NCBI GenBank assembly: GCA_030625775.1 | Contig: DAOUQC010000034.1 | Location: 1 to 47,808 of the forward strand | Length of the DNA: 47,808 bases | From: Verrucomicrobiota bacterium | Lineage (GTDB): Bacteria > Verrucomicrobiota > Verrucomicrobiia > Verrucomicrobiales > DEV007 | Direction: 5' to 3' | Shown here: positions 1 to 8,061 of the stretch, one piece after another | Position numbering within the stretch: the first letter of the stretch is position 1 | Layout of the letters: every line of letters begins with the position of its first letter | Notes under the pieces: model-generated | What the model saw: only the letters and a program-made list of their open reading frames with translations | Told to the model about the DNA's origin: nothing | Database searches by the model: none | Made by a program: the position numbers and the translations under genes

Positions 1-1
1 C

Positions 2-643
2 AATCAGGAAATCTGGGCAGCGGGCGTGACTTACTTCCGCTCACGTGAAGCACGCATGGAAGAAGCTGAATCTTCGGGCGGCGATGTTTTTTACGACAAG
101 GTTTACGAAGCCGAACGACCGGAACTGTTCTTCAAAGCCACCGCCCAACGAGCACGAGGCCACCTCGACCAGGTTTGCATCCGAAAGGATTCCACCTGGG
201 ATGTGCCTGAACCGGAGCTCACTCTGGCAATCAATACCCAGGGCAAGGTTTTCGGCTATACCATCGGCAATGACATGAGTTCACGCAGCATCGAAGGAGA
301 AAACCCTCTCTACCTGCCACAGGCAAAAGTCTATCGCGGATCCTGCTCCCTTGGTCCCGCTCTTTGTGTGGGAGAACTGCCCCCTCTGAATGAAACCGGT
401 ATCCAAATCGATATCACCCGTGACGGCGAAACCTCCTTCGACGCCAAGACCGATCTCAGCCAATTGAAACGCGGGTTCAAAGAACTGGCGGAGTTTCTCT
501 ATCGTGACAATGAATTCCCGGATGGAGCCCTGCTGATGACCGGCACAGCCTTGGTTCCTGGCTCCGAGTTCACCCTGCAGTCAGGTGATCGCATCTGCAT
601 CCGCATCGATACACTTGGTTGTCTTGAAAACGTGGTGGAATGA
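2..643 (+). CDS. FAH-family 2-keto-3-deoxy-pentonate dehydratase (5' truncated)
   Basis: The reading frame is open from the first bases, so the gene starts outside the window; 213 residues are visible. The sequence matches the AraD1/XylX branch of the fumarylacetoacetate hydrolase superfamily. Recognisable blocks are [42 protein letters not shown] (acidic metal ligands), [20 protein letters not shown] and a C-terminal [12 protein letters not shown] strand. Family knowledge: these enzymes dehydrate 2-keto-3-deoxy-D-xylonate or L-arabinonate to alpha-ketoglutarate semialdehyde in the non-phosphorylative pentose (Weimberg) route. The next gene encodes the preceding dehydratase, which supports this role. 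Exact sugar specificity is not readable from the sequence. Confidence 0.88.
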   Translation, partial: NQEIWAAGVTYFRSREARMEEAESSGGDVFYDKVYEAERPELFFKATAQRARGHLDQVCIRKDSTWDVPEPELTLAINTQGKVFGYTIGNDMSSRSIEGENPLYLPQAKVYRGSCSLGPALCVGELPPLNETGIQIDITRDGETSFDAKTDLSQLKRGFKELAEFLYRDNEFPDGALLMTGTALVPGSEFTLQSGDRICIRIDTLGCLENVVE

Positions 644-701
644 TACTTTTACCCCCCTTGTTAATCGGATGCAACTCAGCAACAACTTCGATGTTTCCAT
701 T

Positions 702-776
702 GTAGAACGGAATGACATTCCGTTTACCCAGGCATTCCATCCTATCAAGCATGGACGGAATGGCATTCCATCCTAC
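702..776. repeat. REPIN-like element, two inverted GTAG-headed palindromes
   Basis: On the plus strand a GTAG head (702-705) is followed by a perfect palindrome with 9-base arms and a 1-base centre (706-724, core GGAATG-A-CATTCC). On the minus strand a GTAG head (776-773) is followed by a near-perfect palindrome with 10-base arms (773-753, core GGAATG-C-CATTCC, one mismatch). A third, partial copy with an ATAG head lies between them, so a 14-base direct repeat occurs at 731-744 and 762-775. A four-base GTAG head followed by a palindrome, in inverted pairs, is the layout of RAYT-mobilised REP/REPIN elements. The alternative is a double operator for the downstream sugar-acid dehydratase gene. 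Confidence 0.6.
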
Positions 777-839
777 GCCCCTTATCCACAATATTAACTT
801 GATCGATAACTCGATTGATTGCCAGCATCCCACAAACTC

Positions 840-2768
840 ATGAAAAGCCCTGAAGCTATCCTCAATTCCGGTGACGAAGACATCTTTACCCTGCGCACCA
901 CTGCCAAAGGTCCGTCTGGCGCCTTACCCTTCACCGCAGAACAACTCGGCAACTCCCCCAGCGGCAATCTGTTTTCCTGGACCCAGAACGTCGGCATGGG
1001 CTGGTCACCAGACAAAGTCAACGGCGGCGATTTTTTAATTCTCAGTACCCAGGGCGGAATCCGCAAGGAGGACGGCTCGCCTGTCGCCCTCGGCTACCAC
1101 ACTGGTCACTGGGAAGTTGGTCTATTGATGGAAGAAGCTGCCAAAGTTCTAAGTGAAAACGGCGCAGTGCCCTTCGCCGCTTTTGTCAGCGATCCCTGTG
1201 ACGGCCGAACCCAGGGAACCACCGGCATGATCGACTCCCTGCCCTACCGCAACGATGCCGCTTCTGTATTCCGCCGCCTTATCCGATCTCTGCCGACTCG
1301 CAAAGGAGTGATCGGTGTTGCCACCTGCGACAAAGGCCTGCCCGCCATGATGATGGCGCTGGCTGGCACTCCCGACTTTCCAACCATTCTGATTCCGGGA
1401 GGTGTCACCCTTCTCAGTGAAGACAGCGAAGATCTAGCCCGCATTCAGACCATTGGCACTCGCTTTGCGCACGGCGAAGTCGAGCTGAACGATGCCGCGC
1501 AAATGGCCTGCCGCTCCTGCGGCTCACCGGGAGGTGGCTGTCAGTTTCTCGGCACCGCAGCAACCAGTCAGGTGATCTCCGAAGCCCTCGGAATGACTCT
1601 CCCCCATGCTGCCCTCAGTCCATCCGGTGCGGATATCTGGCGCGACCTCTCTCGTCGCTCCGCCCTCGCCATGCTGCACATGGAGAAAAACGGGATCACC
1701 ACCAAAGACATCCTGACCAGTGATTCGATCGAAAATGCCATGGTTACCCATGCTGCCTTCGGAGGTTCGACCAATCTCATCATGCATCTGCCGGCCATCG
1801 CTCATGCGGCCAAATTGCCACGCCCCACGGTTGACGACTGGAGACGGGTCAATGCGCAGGTCCCTCGCCTGGTGGACTCCCTTCCAAACGGCCCGCAGTT
1901 TTTCGCCACCGTCCAGGTTTTTCTTGCCGGCGGTGTACCGGAAGTCATGCTGCATTTGCGTGAGGCCGGATTACTGAAACTAAACGCTCTGACTGCCAGC
2001 GGTCGAACACTCGGAGAAAACCTCGAGTGGTGGGAGAAATCCGAACGGCGCCAACGACTTCGAGCCAAGCTAACAGAACTCGATGGTATCGATCCCGATG
2101 AAGTCATCATGTCACCCAAGGCGGCCGCCAAGGCAGGACTCACCAGCACGGTCACATTCCCCACCGGCAACATTTCTCCCGATGGATCGGTGATCAAAAG
2201 CACCGCCATCGATCCATCAAAAGTCGATGATAAGGGCATTTACCTGCACGAAGGCCCCGCCCGGGTATTCGCCTCGGAACCAGCCGCCATCGCCGCGATC
2301 AAATCCACTGACGAAAACCGGATCCGCGAAGGCGATGTCGTCGTCCTGATCGGCCACGGTCCGATCGGTTGCGGCATGCCCGAGACCGCCCAACTCACCA
2401 TGGCTTTGAAACATTTATCATGGGGCAAAAACGTTGCTCTCATTACCGACGGACGTTTTTCAGGTGTGTCCACGGGGGCCTGCATCGGACACGTTTCTCC
2501 GGAAGCCTGGGCAGACGGTCCGATCGGAAAACTGCGCGACGGTGATCCGATCCGCATCCGTATCGATGTGAAAAACCTCGAAGGCACACTCGACTATACC
2601 GGCCCTGATGGTGAGCTCGCTCAACGTGAGGTCAACCCGCTCCTGCAACCCATTGCCGACGTTCCTGATGATACCCGGCTGTGGGCTGCGCTTCAAAACG
2701 CCTGCGGTGGAAGCTGGGGTGGCTGCGTGTTTGATGCAGATACCATCATCGAAAAACTGCAATCCTAA
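840..2768 (+). CDS. yjhG: D-xylonate dehydratase, YjhG/YagF type (IlvD/Edd family)
   Basis: A 642-residue dehydratase close in length and sequence to E. coli YjhG/YagF. Blocks in order are NVGMGWSPD, SDPCDGRTQGTTGM, VATCDKGLPAMMMAL, CRSCGSPGGGCQFLGTAATS, HAAFGGSTNLIMHLPAIAHA and RFSGVSTGACIGHVSPEA. The cysteines in the CDGRTQG, TCDKG and GGGCQF blocks are the expected Fe-S cluster ligands. Known reaction: D-xylonate to 2-keto-3-deoxy-D-xylonate. The ATG at 840 is preferred over an upstream in-frame TTG at 819 because homology begins just after it; there is no Shine-Dalgarno site. It lies 196 bp downstream of the FAH-family gene, separated by a palindromic repeat, so it may have its own promoter. 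Substrate (D-xylonate or another aldonate) is inferred. Confidence 0.9.
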   Translation: MKSPEAILNSGDEDIFTLRTTAKGPSGALPFTAEQLGNSPSGNLFSWTQNVGMGWSPDKVNGGDFLILSTQGGIRKEDGSPVALGYHTGHWEVGLLMEEAAKVLSENGAVPFAAFVSDPCDGRTQGTTGMIDSLPYRNDAASVFRRLIRSLPTRKGVIGVATCDKGLPAMMMALAGTPDFPTILIPGGVTLLSEDSEDLARIQTIGTRFAHGEVELNDAAQMACRSCGSPGGGCQFLGTAATSQVISEALGMTLPHAALSPSGADIWRDLSRRSALAMLHMEKNGITTKDILTSDSIENAMVTHAAFGGSTNLIMHLPAIAHAAKLPRPTVDDWRRVNAQVPRLVDSLPNGPQFFATVQVFLAGGVPEVMLHLREAGLLKLNALTASGRTLGENLEWWEKSERRQRLRAKLTELDGIDPDEVIMSPKAAAKAGLTSTVTFPTGNISPDGSVIKSTAIDPSKVDDKGIYLHEGPARVFASEPAAIAAIKSTDENRIREGDVVVLIGHGPIGCGMPETAQLTMALKHLSWGKNVALITDGRFSGVSTGACIGHVSPEAWADGPIGKLRDGDPIRIRIDVKNLEGTLDYTGPDGELAQREVNPLLQPIADVPDDTRLWAALQNACGGSWGGCVFDADTIIEKLQS

Positions 2769-2853
2769 GCAACTCGTTTCGAACAAAAACGGAATATCGT
2801 GTTCTAAACAAACACCTTCATTTCACTCTTTACCATTAACCCCTCACTCTTCC

Positions 2854-4401
2854 ATGCCCCCCCCAAACTCTGCATCACGTCGCTCTTTTCTGAAAGCCAC
2901 CGCATCAGCTGCTGCGCTCACCGCAAGTGCCCGTTCTGTCAGCACTGCTGCAAGCCCAGCCAAGCGTCAGCCCGATCTGATCAAAAACGAAAATGCCAAA
3001 GCCGGATCCTCCGATTGGCAGTTGACCCGGGTTCGACCCAATTCAGGTAAAGGTTTTCGAACCACTTTGATCGAAGGCTACTGCTCCAAACAATCCGTCG
3101 CAGTCGGAGATTCCATCGACATCATGGTGAGCAGCGAACCCACCACCGATTTCACCATCGACATTTTTCGCACTGGTTATTATGACGGCGCGGGCGCACG
3201 TCTGATGAAAAAACTCGGCCCCTTCAAAGGCATTACCCAGCCAACGCCTAAATCCGAACGCGGCGACCGTCACCTGCACGAATGTCAATGGAAAGCCTCT
3301 GTCAGCCTGGAAATCCCGGACGATTGGCCCAGCGGGGTTTATCTCGGACGCCTGACCACCACCTCCGACAAATCAGGTTTTGGCTACTGGCAAAGTTATG
3401 TTGTTTTCATCGTCAAGGATGATCGCCCGGCAGACATCGTGCTGCAGTGCTCCGACAACACCTGGCAGGCTTACAACAAATGGCCGTCCAATTATTCCGT
3501 CTACACTCACCCAAAAGGAAATCAGGGGCCATGGGCTGACGTCAGTTTTGATCGTCCCTACGCCAAGTACTCCCAGATCTACGACAACCCCCAGTCGATC
3601 GGATCAGGTGAGTGGTTGTGTTTTGAATTCCCCTTTGCTTACTGGTTGGAAAAAGAGGGGTATGATGTGACCTACTGTTCCAACTCAGACACGCTCGATT
3701 CCGACTACATGCGACCCGAACGCTTCAAGGCATTCCTCAGTGTGGGACACGACGAATACTGGGATATCCGCGCCTACGAAAACGCAGTCAAACTTCGTGA
3801 CACCGGAACCAATCTACTGTTTTTCTCCGGCAACTCAGTTTGCTGGGTCACACCGATGAGCCCCAGCGAACACGGCAAGCGCCCCAATCGCATCATGTTT
3901 CGTGGAGGCCCCTACGGTGGCGATTACAAATACGCCACCGACCGTGAAAAATCCGAAGGCCCCTTCCCTCACCGAGGCCCCGATGAAGGTTACCTGATGG
4001 GAGCCCGCAACATCGACCCAGTGAATGGTGGAGGTGATTGGGTCTGCCAAAAACCCGGGCATTGGATTTTCGAAGGCACCGGCATGAAAAAAGGTGACAG
4101 TATTCCTGGTCTGATCGGATGGGAATACCATGGGGATTCTCCCAAAGACATCCCCGGCCTCGAAGTCGTGGCCGGCGGCACCGCACTACAAGGTGGAGTG
4201 AATCCTCAACAGTGGGAAGCCACCATCTACCCCGGCCCCAAGGATAATTTTGTCTTCAACGCTTCAACCATTTTCTGGTGTCAAGATCTCGCTTCCCCTC
4301 CCGGTCACATGCTGCCATGGTCCCACTGGTCACGTCCACATGGACCTGACGCAAGAGTACAGCGAATTACCAAAAACATTTTTGATCGGGCGATTTCTTA
4401 A
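2854..4401 (+). CDS. Tat-exported N,N-dimethylformamidase beta-subunit-like protein
   Basis: A 515-residue protein starting at the ATG at 2854, where a twin-arginine signal begins (SRRSFLKATASAAALTASA). The mature part begins with a beta-rich domain (TTLIEGYCSKQSVAVGDSID, DIFRTGYYDG), followed by the large domain typical of the C-terminal part of DMFase large subunits (DRPYAKYSQIYDN, FPFAYWLEKEGYDVTYCSN, GHDEYWD, FFSGNSVCW). DMFase cleaves N,N-dimethylformamide, but it needs a small alpha subunit that is not encoded nearby, and many environmental relatives have unknown substrates. Function is therefore left open; an exported amidase or glutamine-amidotransferase-like fold is the best guess. 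It ends 4 bp from the end of the convergent sensor kinase gene. Confidence 0.75.
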   Translation: MPPPNSASRRSFLKATASAAALTASARSVSTAASPAKRQPDLIKNENAKAGSSDWQLTRVRPNSGKGFRTTLIEGYCSKQSVAVGDSIDIMVSSEPTTDFTIDIFRTGYYDGAGARLMKKLGPFKGITQPTPKSERGDRHLHECQWKASVSLEIPDDWPSGVYLGRLTTTSDKSGFGYWQSYVVFIVKDDRPADIVLQCSDNTWQAYNKWPSNYSVYTHPKGNQGPWADVSFDRPYAKYSQIYDNPQSIGSGEWLCFEFPFAYWLEKEGYDVTYCSNSDTLDSDYMRPERFKAFLSVGHDEYWDIRAYENAVKLRDTGTNLLFFSGNSVCWVTPMSPSEHGKRPNRIMFRGGPYGGDYKYATDREKSEGPFPHRGPDEGYLMGARNIDPVNGGGDWVCQKPGHWIFEGTGMKKGDSIPGLIGWEYHGDSPKDIPGLEVVAGGTALQGGVNPQQWEATIYPGPKDNFVFNASTIFWCQDLASPPGHMLPWSHWSRPHGPDARVQRITKNIFDRAIS

Positions 4402-4405
4402 GTCC

Positions 4406-5872
4406 TCACTCCACCGGCAGCATCAGTTCCGCAATCACTCCCTTACCATCCTCCCGATTGCGCAAACTTGTTTTTCCTTGATGTAACTCCGCCGCTTCCC
4501 TGACAAAATACAAACCCAATCCCGAGCTCTTCTTCCCTGTATCCGGATGTTGCAGGGAATAGAAACGCTCGAACACCCGCTCCATGGCATAATCCGGAAT
4601 TTCCGCCCCGTCATTTTTAATCGACAGCACAACCACCTGGCTCCCCTCCTCCGAATTTTTCTGCCGCAATTTTACCCGGATCGTCGATCCACGTGAAGAA
4701 AAATCAATCGCATTTTGCAACAAGTTGGCGATAGCCGTTTTTAATAAAAACTCCTCCCCACAAACCTTGAGCCGCTGACTGGAATCCTCCGAAAAATCTT
4801 TTTCCAAATGAAGTCCCTTTGCCTGCAAGGAGGGTTCAAGATTGTTACAAACCCGGACAAGCAGATCGGCCAATGACAAGCTGCTTGGATCCTCCAGAGC
4901 CTTCTGACTTTCAATGGCCGACAAAGCCAGCAAACGATCAATAATCTTCTGCAAACGATCCGTTTCGATACAGATGTTATCCAGAAATTGCTGTTGTTTG
5001 TCCGGCGGCACCTTGCCTCCCTCCTGCAAAAGTTCGGAAGCCCCGCGAATTGCAGCGACCGGACTTTTCATCTCATGGGTCAAGGTCTGGACATAGCTCT
5101 CAACATATTTACGATCCTCCAGCGACTCTCGCATTTCTTCCAGGGCATTGCCCAGAGTGCGCATTTCCGGGGTCGCCAATTTCGGCCGCAGCACCCTCTC
5201 CCCACGGTGCACTGCCCTGGCGTAATCCGTTAATTTTCGAATCGGACGCGATATCCACAGTGAAACCAACAGCGCTGCCAAACCTGTACCCAACAGAGCA
5301 AGTGTACCGTTTCTCAGAATCTCCTTGCGTGTTTCATCTCGAAAAGCAAACACACTGTCCTGCGGTTTGATCAATGTCAGACTGCCCACAATCTCGCCCT
5401 CATGCCGCAGCGGAACTGCAATATACAAAATAGAAGAATCATCGTTCTCTTCCACCACGCGACTGGAGCGTGCACCATATTCCCCCTGCAAAGCAAGACT
5501 CACATCGCGCCAAGCCAGATAGTCCTGCCCCACATGGGATGGCTGACGGGAATCAAAAACCACCACCCCCCTGGCATCGGTGATATAGACATTCATCTTC
5601 ACCTCACTCTTAATGACCTGGTAAATTTTCGCCTCAAAATCACGCTGGTGGGCATCAATGAACATCTGTCCCAGGGAGTGAAATTCATGCTCATTCCCAA
5701 TCCATGATTGCTCGGCAAGTGCCCCAAGCAAATTCACCGTATCCACCATTGTTTCTTCGACGGCTTCCATATACTGCCGCTCGACTCGCTCCATCAACTT
5801 GTCGAGCAAAAGATAAAAAGCCGCTGCCACGACCAACAAAAAACCAATCAAACTGCGAGTAGCGGTGCTCAT
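4406..5872 (-). CDS. creC: Sensor histidine kinase, CreC-like
   Basis: A 488-residue membrane kinase. An N-terminal membrane anchor (about 7-24) is followed by a periplasmic sensor with the CreC signature VYITDARGVVVFDS and LQGEYGARSS, a second membrane helix (about 188-206), a HAMP-like segment, and the H box LTHEMKSPVAAIRGASELL with the phosphoacceptor at His266. The N box (LLQNAIDFSS) and G box (SSGLGLYFVREAAELH) are intact. In E. coli, CreC phosphorylates CreB in response to carbon and growth conditions. The cognate regulator gene lies directly upstream on the same strand with a gap of 104 bp. The stimulus in this organism is unknown. Confidence 0.88.
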   Translation of the reverse strand: MSTATRSLIGFLLVVAAAFYLLLDKLMERVERQYMEAVEETMVDTVNLLGALAEQSWIGNEHEFHSLGQMFIDAHQRDFEAKIYQVIKSEVKMNVYITDARGVVVFDSRQPSHVGQDYLAWRDVSLALQGEYGARSSRVVEENDDSSILYIAVPLRHEGEIVGSLTLIKPQDSVFAFRDETRKEILRNGTLALLGTGLAALLVSLWISRPIRKLTDYARAVHRGERVLRPKLATPEMRTLGNALEEMRESLEDRKYVESYVQTLTHEMKSPVAAIRGASELLQEGGKVPPDKQQQFLDNICIETDRLQKIIDRLLALSAIESQKALEDPSSLSLADLLVRVCNNLEPSLQAKGLHLEKDFSEDSSQRLKVCGEEFLLKTAIANLLQNAIDFSSRGSTIRVKLRQKNSEEGSQVVVLSIKNDGAEIPDYAMERVFERFYSLQHPDTGKKSSGLGLYFVREAAELHQGKTSLRNREDGKGVIAELMLPVE

Positions 5873-5976
5873 GATGTCAGATTCAGGATATAGGGGTTAG
5901 CAGAAAGGAGATGATCAAATTCATAAAATTCCGGCGCCTTCATGCCCATTCTACCTCCTAACTTCTACCTCATTTT

Positions 5977-6687
5977 TTACCAATTTTCCTTCAAAGCGTA
6001 ACCCATTCCCCGATGTGTTTCGATGGCATCGACCTCCTCACGAACCTCCCGCATTTTCCCTCGCAGACTCTTGATGTGGGCATCCACAGTTCGCTCCATT
6101 GCCGCATCGGGTTCGCTCCAGGCAATATCCATCAACTGTGACCGGGAATACACCCGCCCCGGGTGCCGACACAAAATCCTCAACAAGCGAAACTCGGTTG
6201 ATGACAAAGACAAAACCTGACCAAAATAAGTCACCTTCACTCTTTCTTCATCAATTTGAAACGGCAGTCCGGAAGTTTCGGGAATACTGCCACGGGAAGC
6301 TTCAGTCCCATTGGCGTCCTCCGGTCGATATCGCCGCAATACGGCTCTAACCCGGGCACTGAGTTCTCGTGGGCTGAATGGTTTCACCATATAATCATCA
6401 GCCCCCATTTCGAGACCGACAATCCGATCCACCTCCTCAGCGCGGGCGGTCAGAAAAATCACCGGCACGTCAGAACTTTGCCTAATACGCGGACAAAGCT
6501 CGAAGCCGGAAGTATCAGGCAATCCCACATCCATGACAATCAGATCCGCTCCATTCAGATTGAATTCATCTTCTCCCTCCCCCCCCGTCGGGCACCCGCA
6601 GACTTCAAAACCATCACTCTCCAAAGAATAGAGAATGTTATCAAGAATAGAAGGTTCATCCTCTATGACAATGATACGTTTTTTCAT
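5977..6687 (-). CDS. creB: Response regulator, CreB-like (OmpR/PhoB family)
   Basis: A 236-residue regulator. The receiver domain carries the acidic pocket, phosphoacceptor Asp53 (LIVMDVGLPDTSGFELC), Thr80 and Lys102 (DYMVKPFSPREL). The C-terminal winged-helix domain has PGRVYSRSQLMDIAW and ERTVDAHIKSLRGKMREV, ending THRGMGYAL. These blocks match E. coli CreB, whose LDVGLPDISGFELC and FLTARSEEVDR segments are nearly the same. I start at the ATG at 6687, where the receiver domain begins; a longer in-frame extension to 6855 would run across a repeat and is rejected. It is probably cotranscribed with creC. A candidate binding site lies upstream of the CreD-like gene pair. Confidence 0.9.
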   Translation of the reverse strand: MKKRIIVIEDEPSILDNILYSLESDGFEVCGCPTGGEGEDEFNLNGADLIVMDVGLPDTSGFELCPRIRQSSDVPVIFLTARAEEVDRIVGLEMGADDYMVKPFSPRELSARVRAVLRRYRPEDANGTEASRGSIPETSGLPFQIDEERVKVTYFGQVLSLSSTEFRLLRILCRHPGRVYSRSQLMDIAWSEPDAAMERTVDAHIKSLRGKMREVREEVDAIETHRGMGYALKENW

Positions 6688-6690
6688 ACT

Positions 6691-6800
6691 GTAGCCCGAG
6701 CATCCTGCCCATGAATAGTCACTGAAACCTTTTCCTTCCTCCAACACAATCGTAAATTCCCTAAGCCTAAAGAAAAACACGGGCAATATGCCCGCGCTGC
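6691..6800. repeat. REPIN-like element in the creB/creD-like intergenic region
   Basis: The left end reads GTAG (6691-6694) followed by an imperfect hairpin containing GAGCA-TCC-TGCCC. The right end, read on the minus strand from 6800, has a GCAG head followed by a hairpin with arms CGGGCA and TGCCCG around TAT. The two ends align at about 15 of 21 positions in inverted orientation, as expected of paired REP sequences. One translation of the left end contains HGQDARAT, a peptide I recall from spurious ORFs made by abundant repeats in planctomycete and verrucomicrobial genomes. The creB start codon is 3 bases from the element, so it would form part of the creB leader. Confidence 0.6.
6773..6794 (-). 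terminator. Rho-independent terminator of the CreD-like operon
   Basis: On the minus strand, 12 bases after the stop codon of the CreD-like gene, a hairpin with arms CGGGCA and TGCCCG and a 3-base loop is followed by TGTTTTT. The hairpin is also one arm of the REPIN-like element at 6691-6800, so a repeat may have been co-opted as a terminator. Confidence 0.6.
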
Positions 6801-6805
6801 ATTTT

Positions 6806-8020
6806 TCATATAGTGAGCTTGGAAGGTTGCGGCACCTTTGCCACTTTTGGCGCACGTTTGAAAACCTCGTTCCAATCCACCTTGGCGGTGAAAGCCATCA
6901 GGATGGCCAGAGTGATGATCGCTCCGGTGGTGATCGTGATGCCAGTCAACCCGTCAAAGAAAAAACTGGCGCTGAACAAGACCATATAGGCAAACTGGGC
7001 AAGCAATGAAATCCTCGCGAATTTGCTCCCTGCCACTCGTGCGAGATAAGTATTTACCAGTAGTAACGACACGATTGCCGACAAGGCAAAAGCCACGTAA
7101 GCGGGAATGAGGTCAACCAGGTAGGAGAACAGCAATTGGAAAGCAAAACAACCCGCAGCGAGAAAGAAGTAATTCATCGGGTGAAGGTCCACCTTTCTCA
7201 CCGCTCCGAGAATGACGATCACTGAGAAGAAAAAGAGCAAGGACACCGGAGCGAAAAATGTCATCCGTGCGGCGACAGGGCCGGGATTGGTAACCGCTGG
7301 CATCGCCATCCCTACAGCTGAAGCTCCGATCACATCACTGTAATCCCAGTTTAACAACATGCCCGAACCCGACTCTTCCCGTGAAGTTGGCGACTCGCTT
7401 CCAGCCGGTATGTCGATATCCAAAAAGCTGGTTATCATCGCCAACTTGAAATTCCGAATCCTGGGACGTCCCTGGCCAAAGGAATAGGTCCACTCATTCA
7501 TCCCGGTCGCGGTGTAAGTCAGCCTAACCGGCAACTCTTCACCCGGCTTAAGAATCACTGCGTCGGTGATTTTACCCGCTTGAGGAGCCTTGTCCGTTCG
7601 TTTTTCACCCAATACAAATTTGAAGCTTTCGTATCTCGCTTCCTTGGCTGGAAATTTGAATGAAATATAAATTGTTTGCGTAATGGGCGTTGGATTTTTA
7701 ACGATATAGTCAGCATCAAAATCCACCCCATACGTGCGAAATTGCACTAAGCCTTTTTTCACAGGTAGGGACTCCAAATGCACCTTTATTTCACTCGACT
7801 CCGGATGAATTTCACGCCGAACATTAGCCGCGGTGGGAGACACATAAAAAATTTCCGGGTGTAATTGACGCATCGGAACTCCCCAATTGCCTGACACGGC
7901 CTCATTGAGTTGAATTCCAGTTTGTGCGGATCGAATGCTCAAAGCACTGCCAAGAACCGCCCATGCGACTGCGGTTCCAGCGACAATAAAAAGGATGGCG
8001 AATATTCGTGAAGCTTTCAT
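6806..8020 (-). CDS. CreD-like inner membrane protein
   Basis: A 404-residue protein with an N-terminal signal anchor (about 7-28), a periplasmic domain to about residue 250, and five or six C-terminal membrane helices. The C-terminal block matches E. coli CreD: it has LHPMNYFFLAAG where CreD has LHPMQYLLVG, a long run of aliphatic helices, and ends with a VDWNEVF motif (CreD: IDWYAL). The periplasmic part is not obviously similar to CreD. CreD is the best known output of CreBC and affects envelope stress and beta-lactam or colicin tolerance, but its biochemistry is unresolved. The gene is 41 bp downstream of the exported protein gene on the same strand, and a terminator follows. Confidence 0.75.
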   Translation of the reverse strand: MKASRIFAILFIVAGTAVAWAVLGSALSIRSAQTGIQLNEAVSGNWGVPMRQLHPEIFYVSPTAANVRREIHPESSEIKVHLESLPVKKGLVQFRTYGVDFDADYIVKNPTPITQTIYISFKFPAKEARYESFKFVLGEKRTDKAPQAGKITDAVILKPGEELPVRLTYTATGMNEWTYSFGQGRPRIRNFKLAMITSFLDIDIPAGSESPTSREESGSGMLLNWDYSDVIGASAVGMAMPAVTNPGPVAARMTFFAPVSLLFFFSVIVILGAVRKVDLHPMNYFFLAAGCFAFQLLFSYLVDLIPAYVAFALSAIVSLLLVNTYLARVAGSKFARISLLAQFAYMVLFSASFFFDGLTGITITTGAIITLAILMAFTAKVDWNEVFKRAPKVAKVPQPSKLTI

Positions 8021-8061
8021 AGTTACTTTTGGGTTTTGGTTTATTTTGCGTTCTCTGTTTT

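Noticed and set aside
782-790. Perfect DnaA box TTATCCACA
   Set aside because: Only one copy is present, with no AT-rich unwinding region, dnaA or dnaN nearby. A single 9-base match in 48 kb is close to chance expectation.
6688-6855. N-terminal extension of creB
   Set aside because: The extension would be translated from a REPIN-like repeat and terminator; receiver-domain homology begins at the ATG at 6687.
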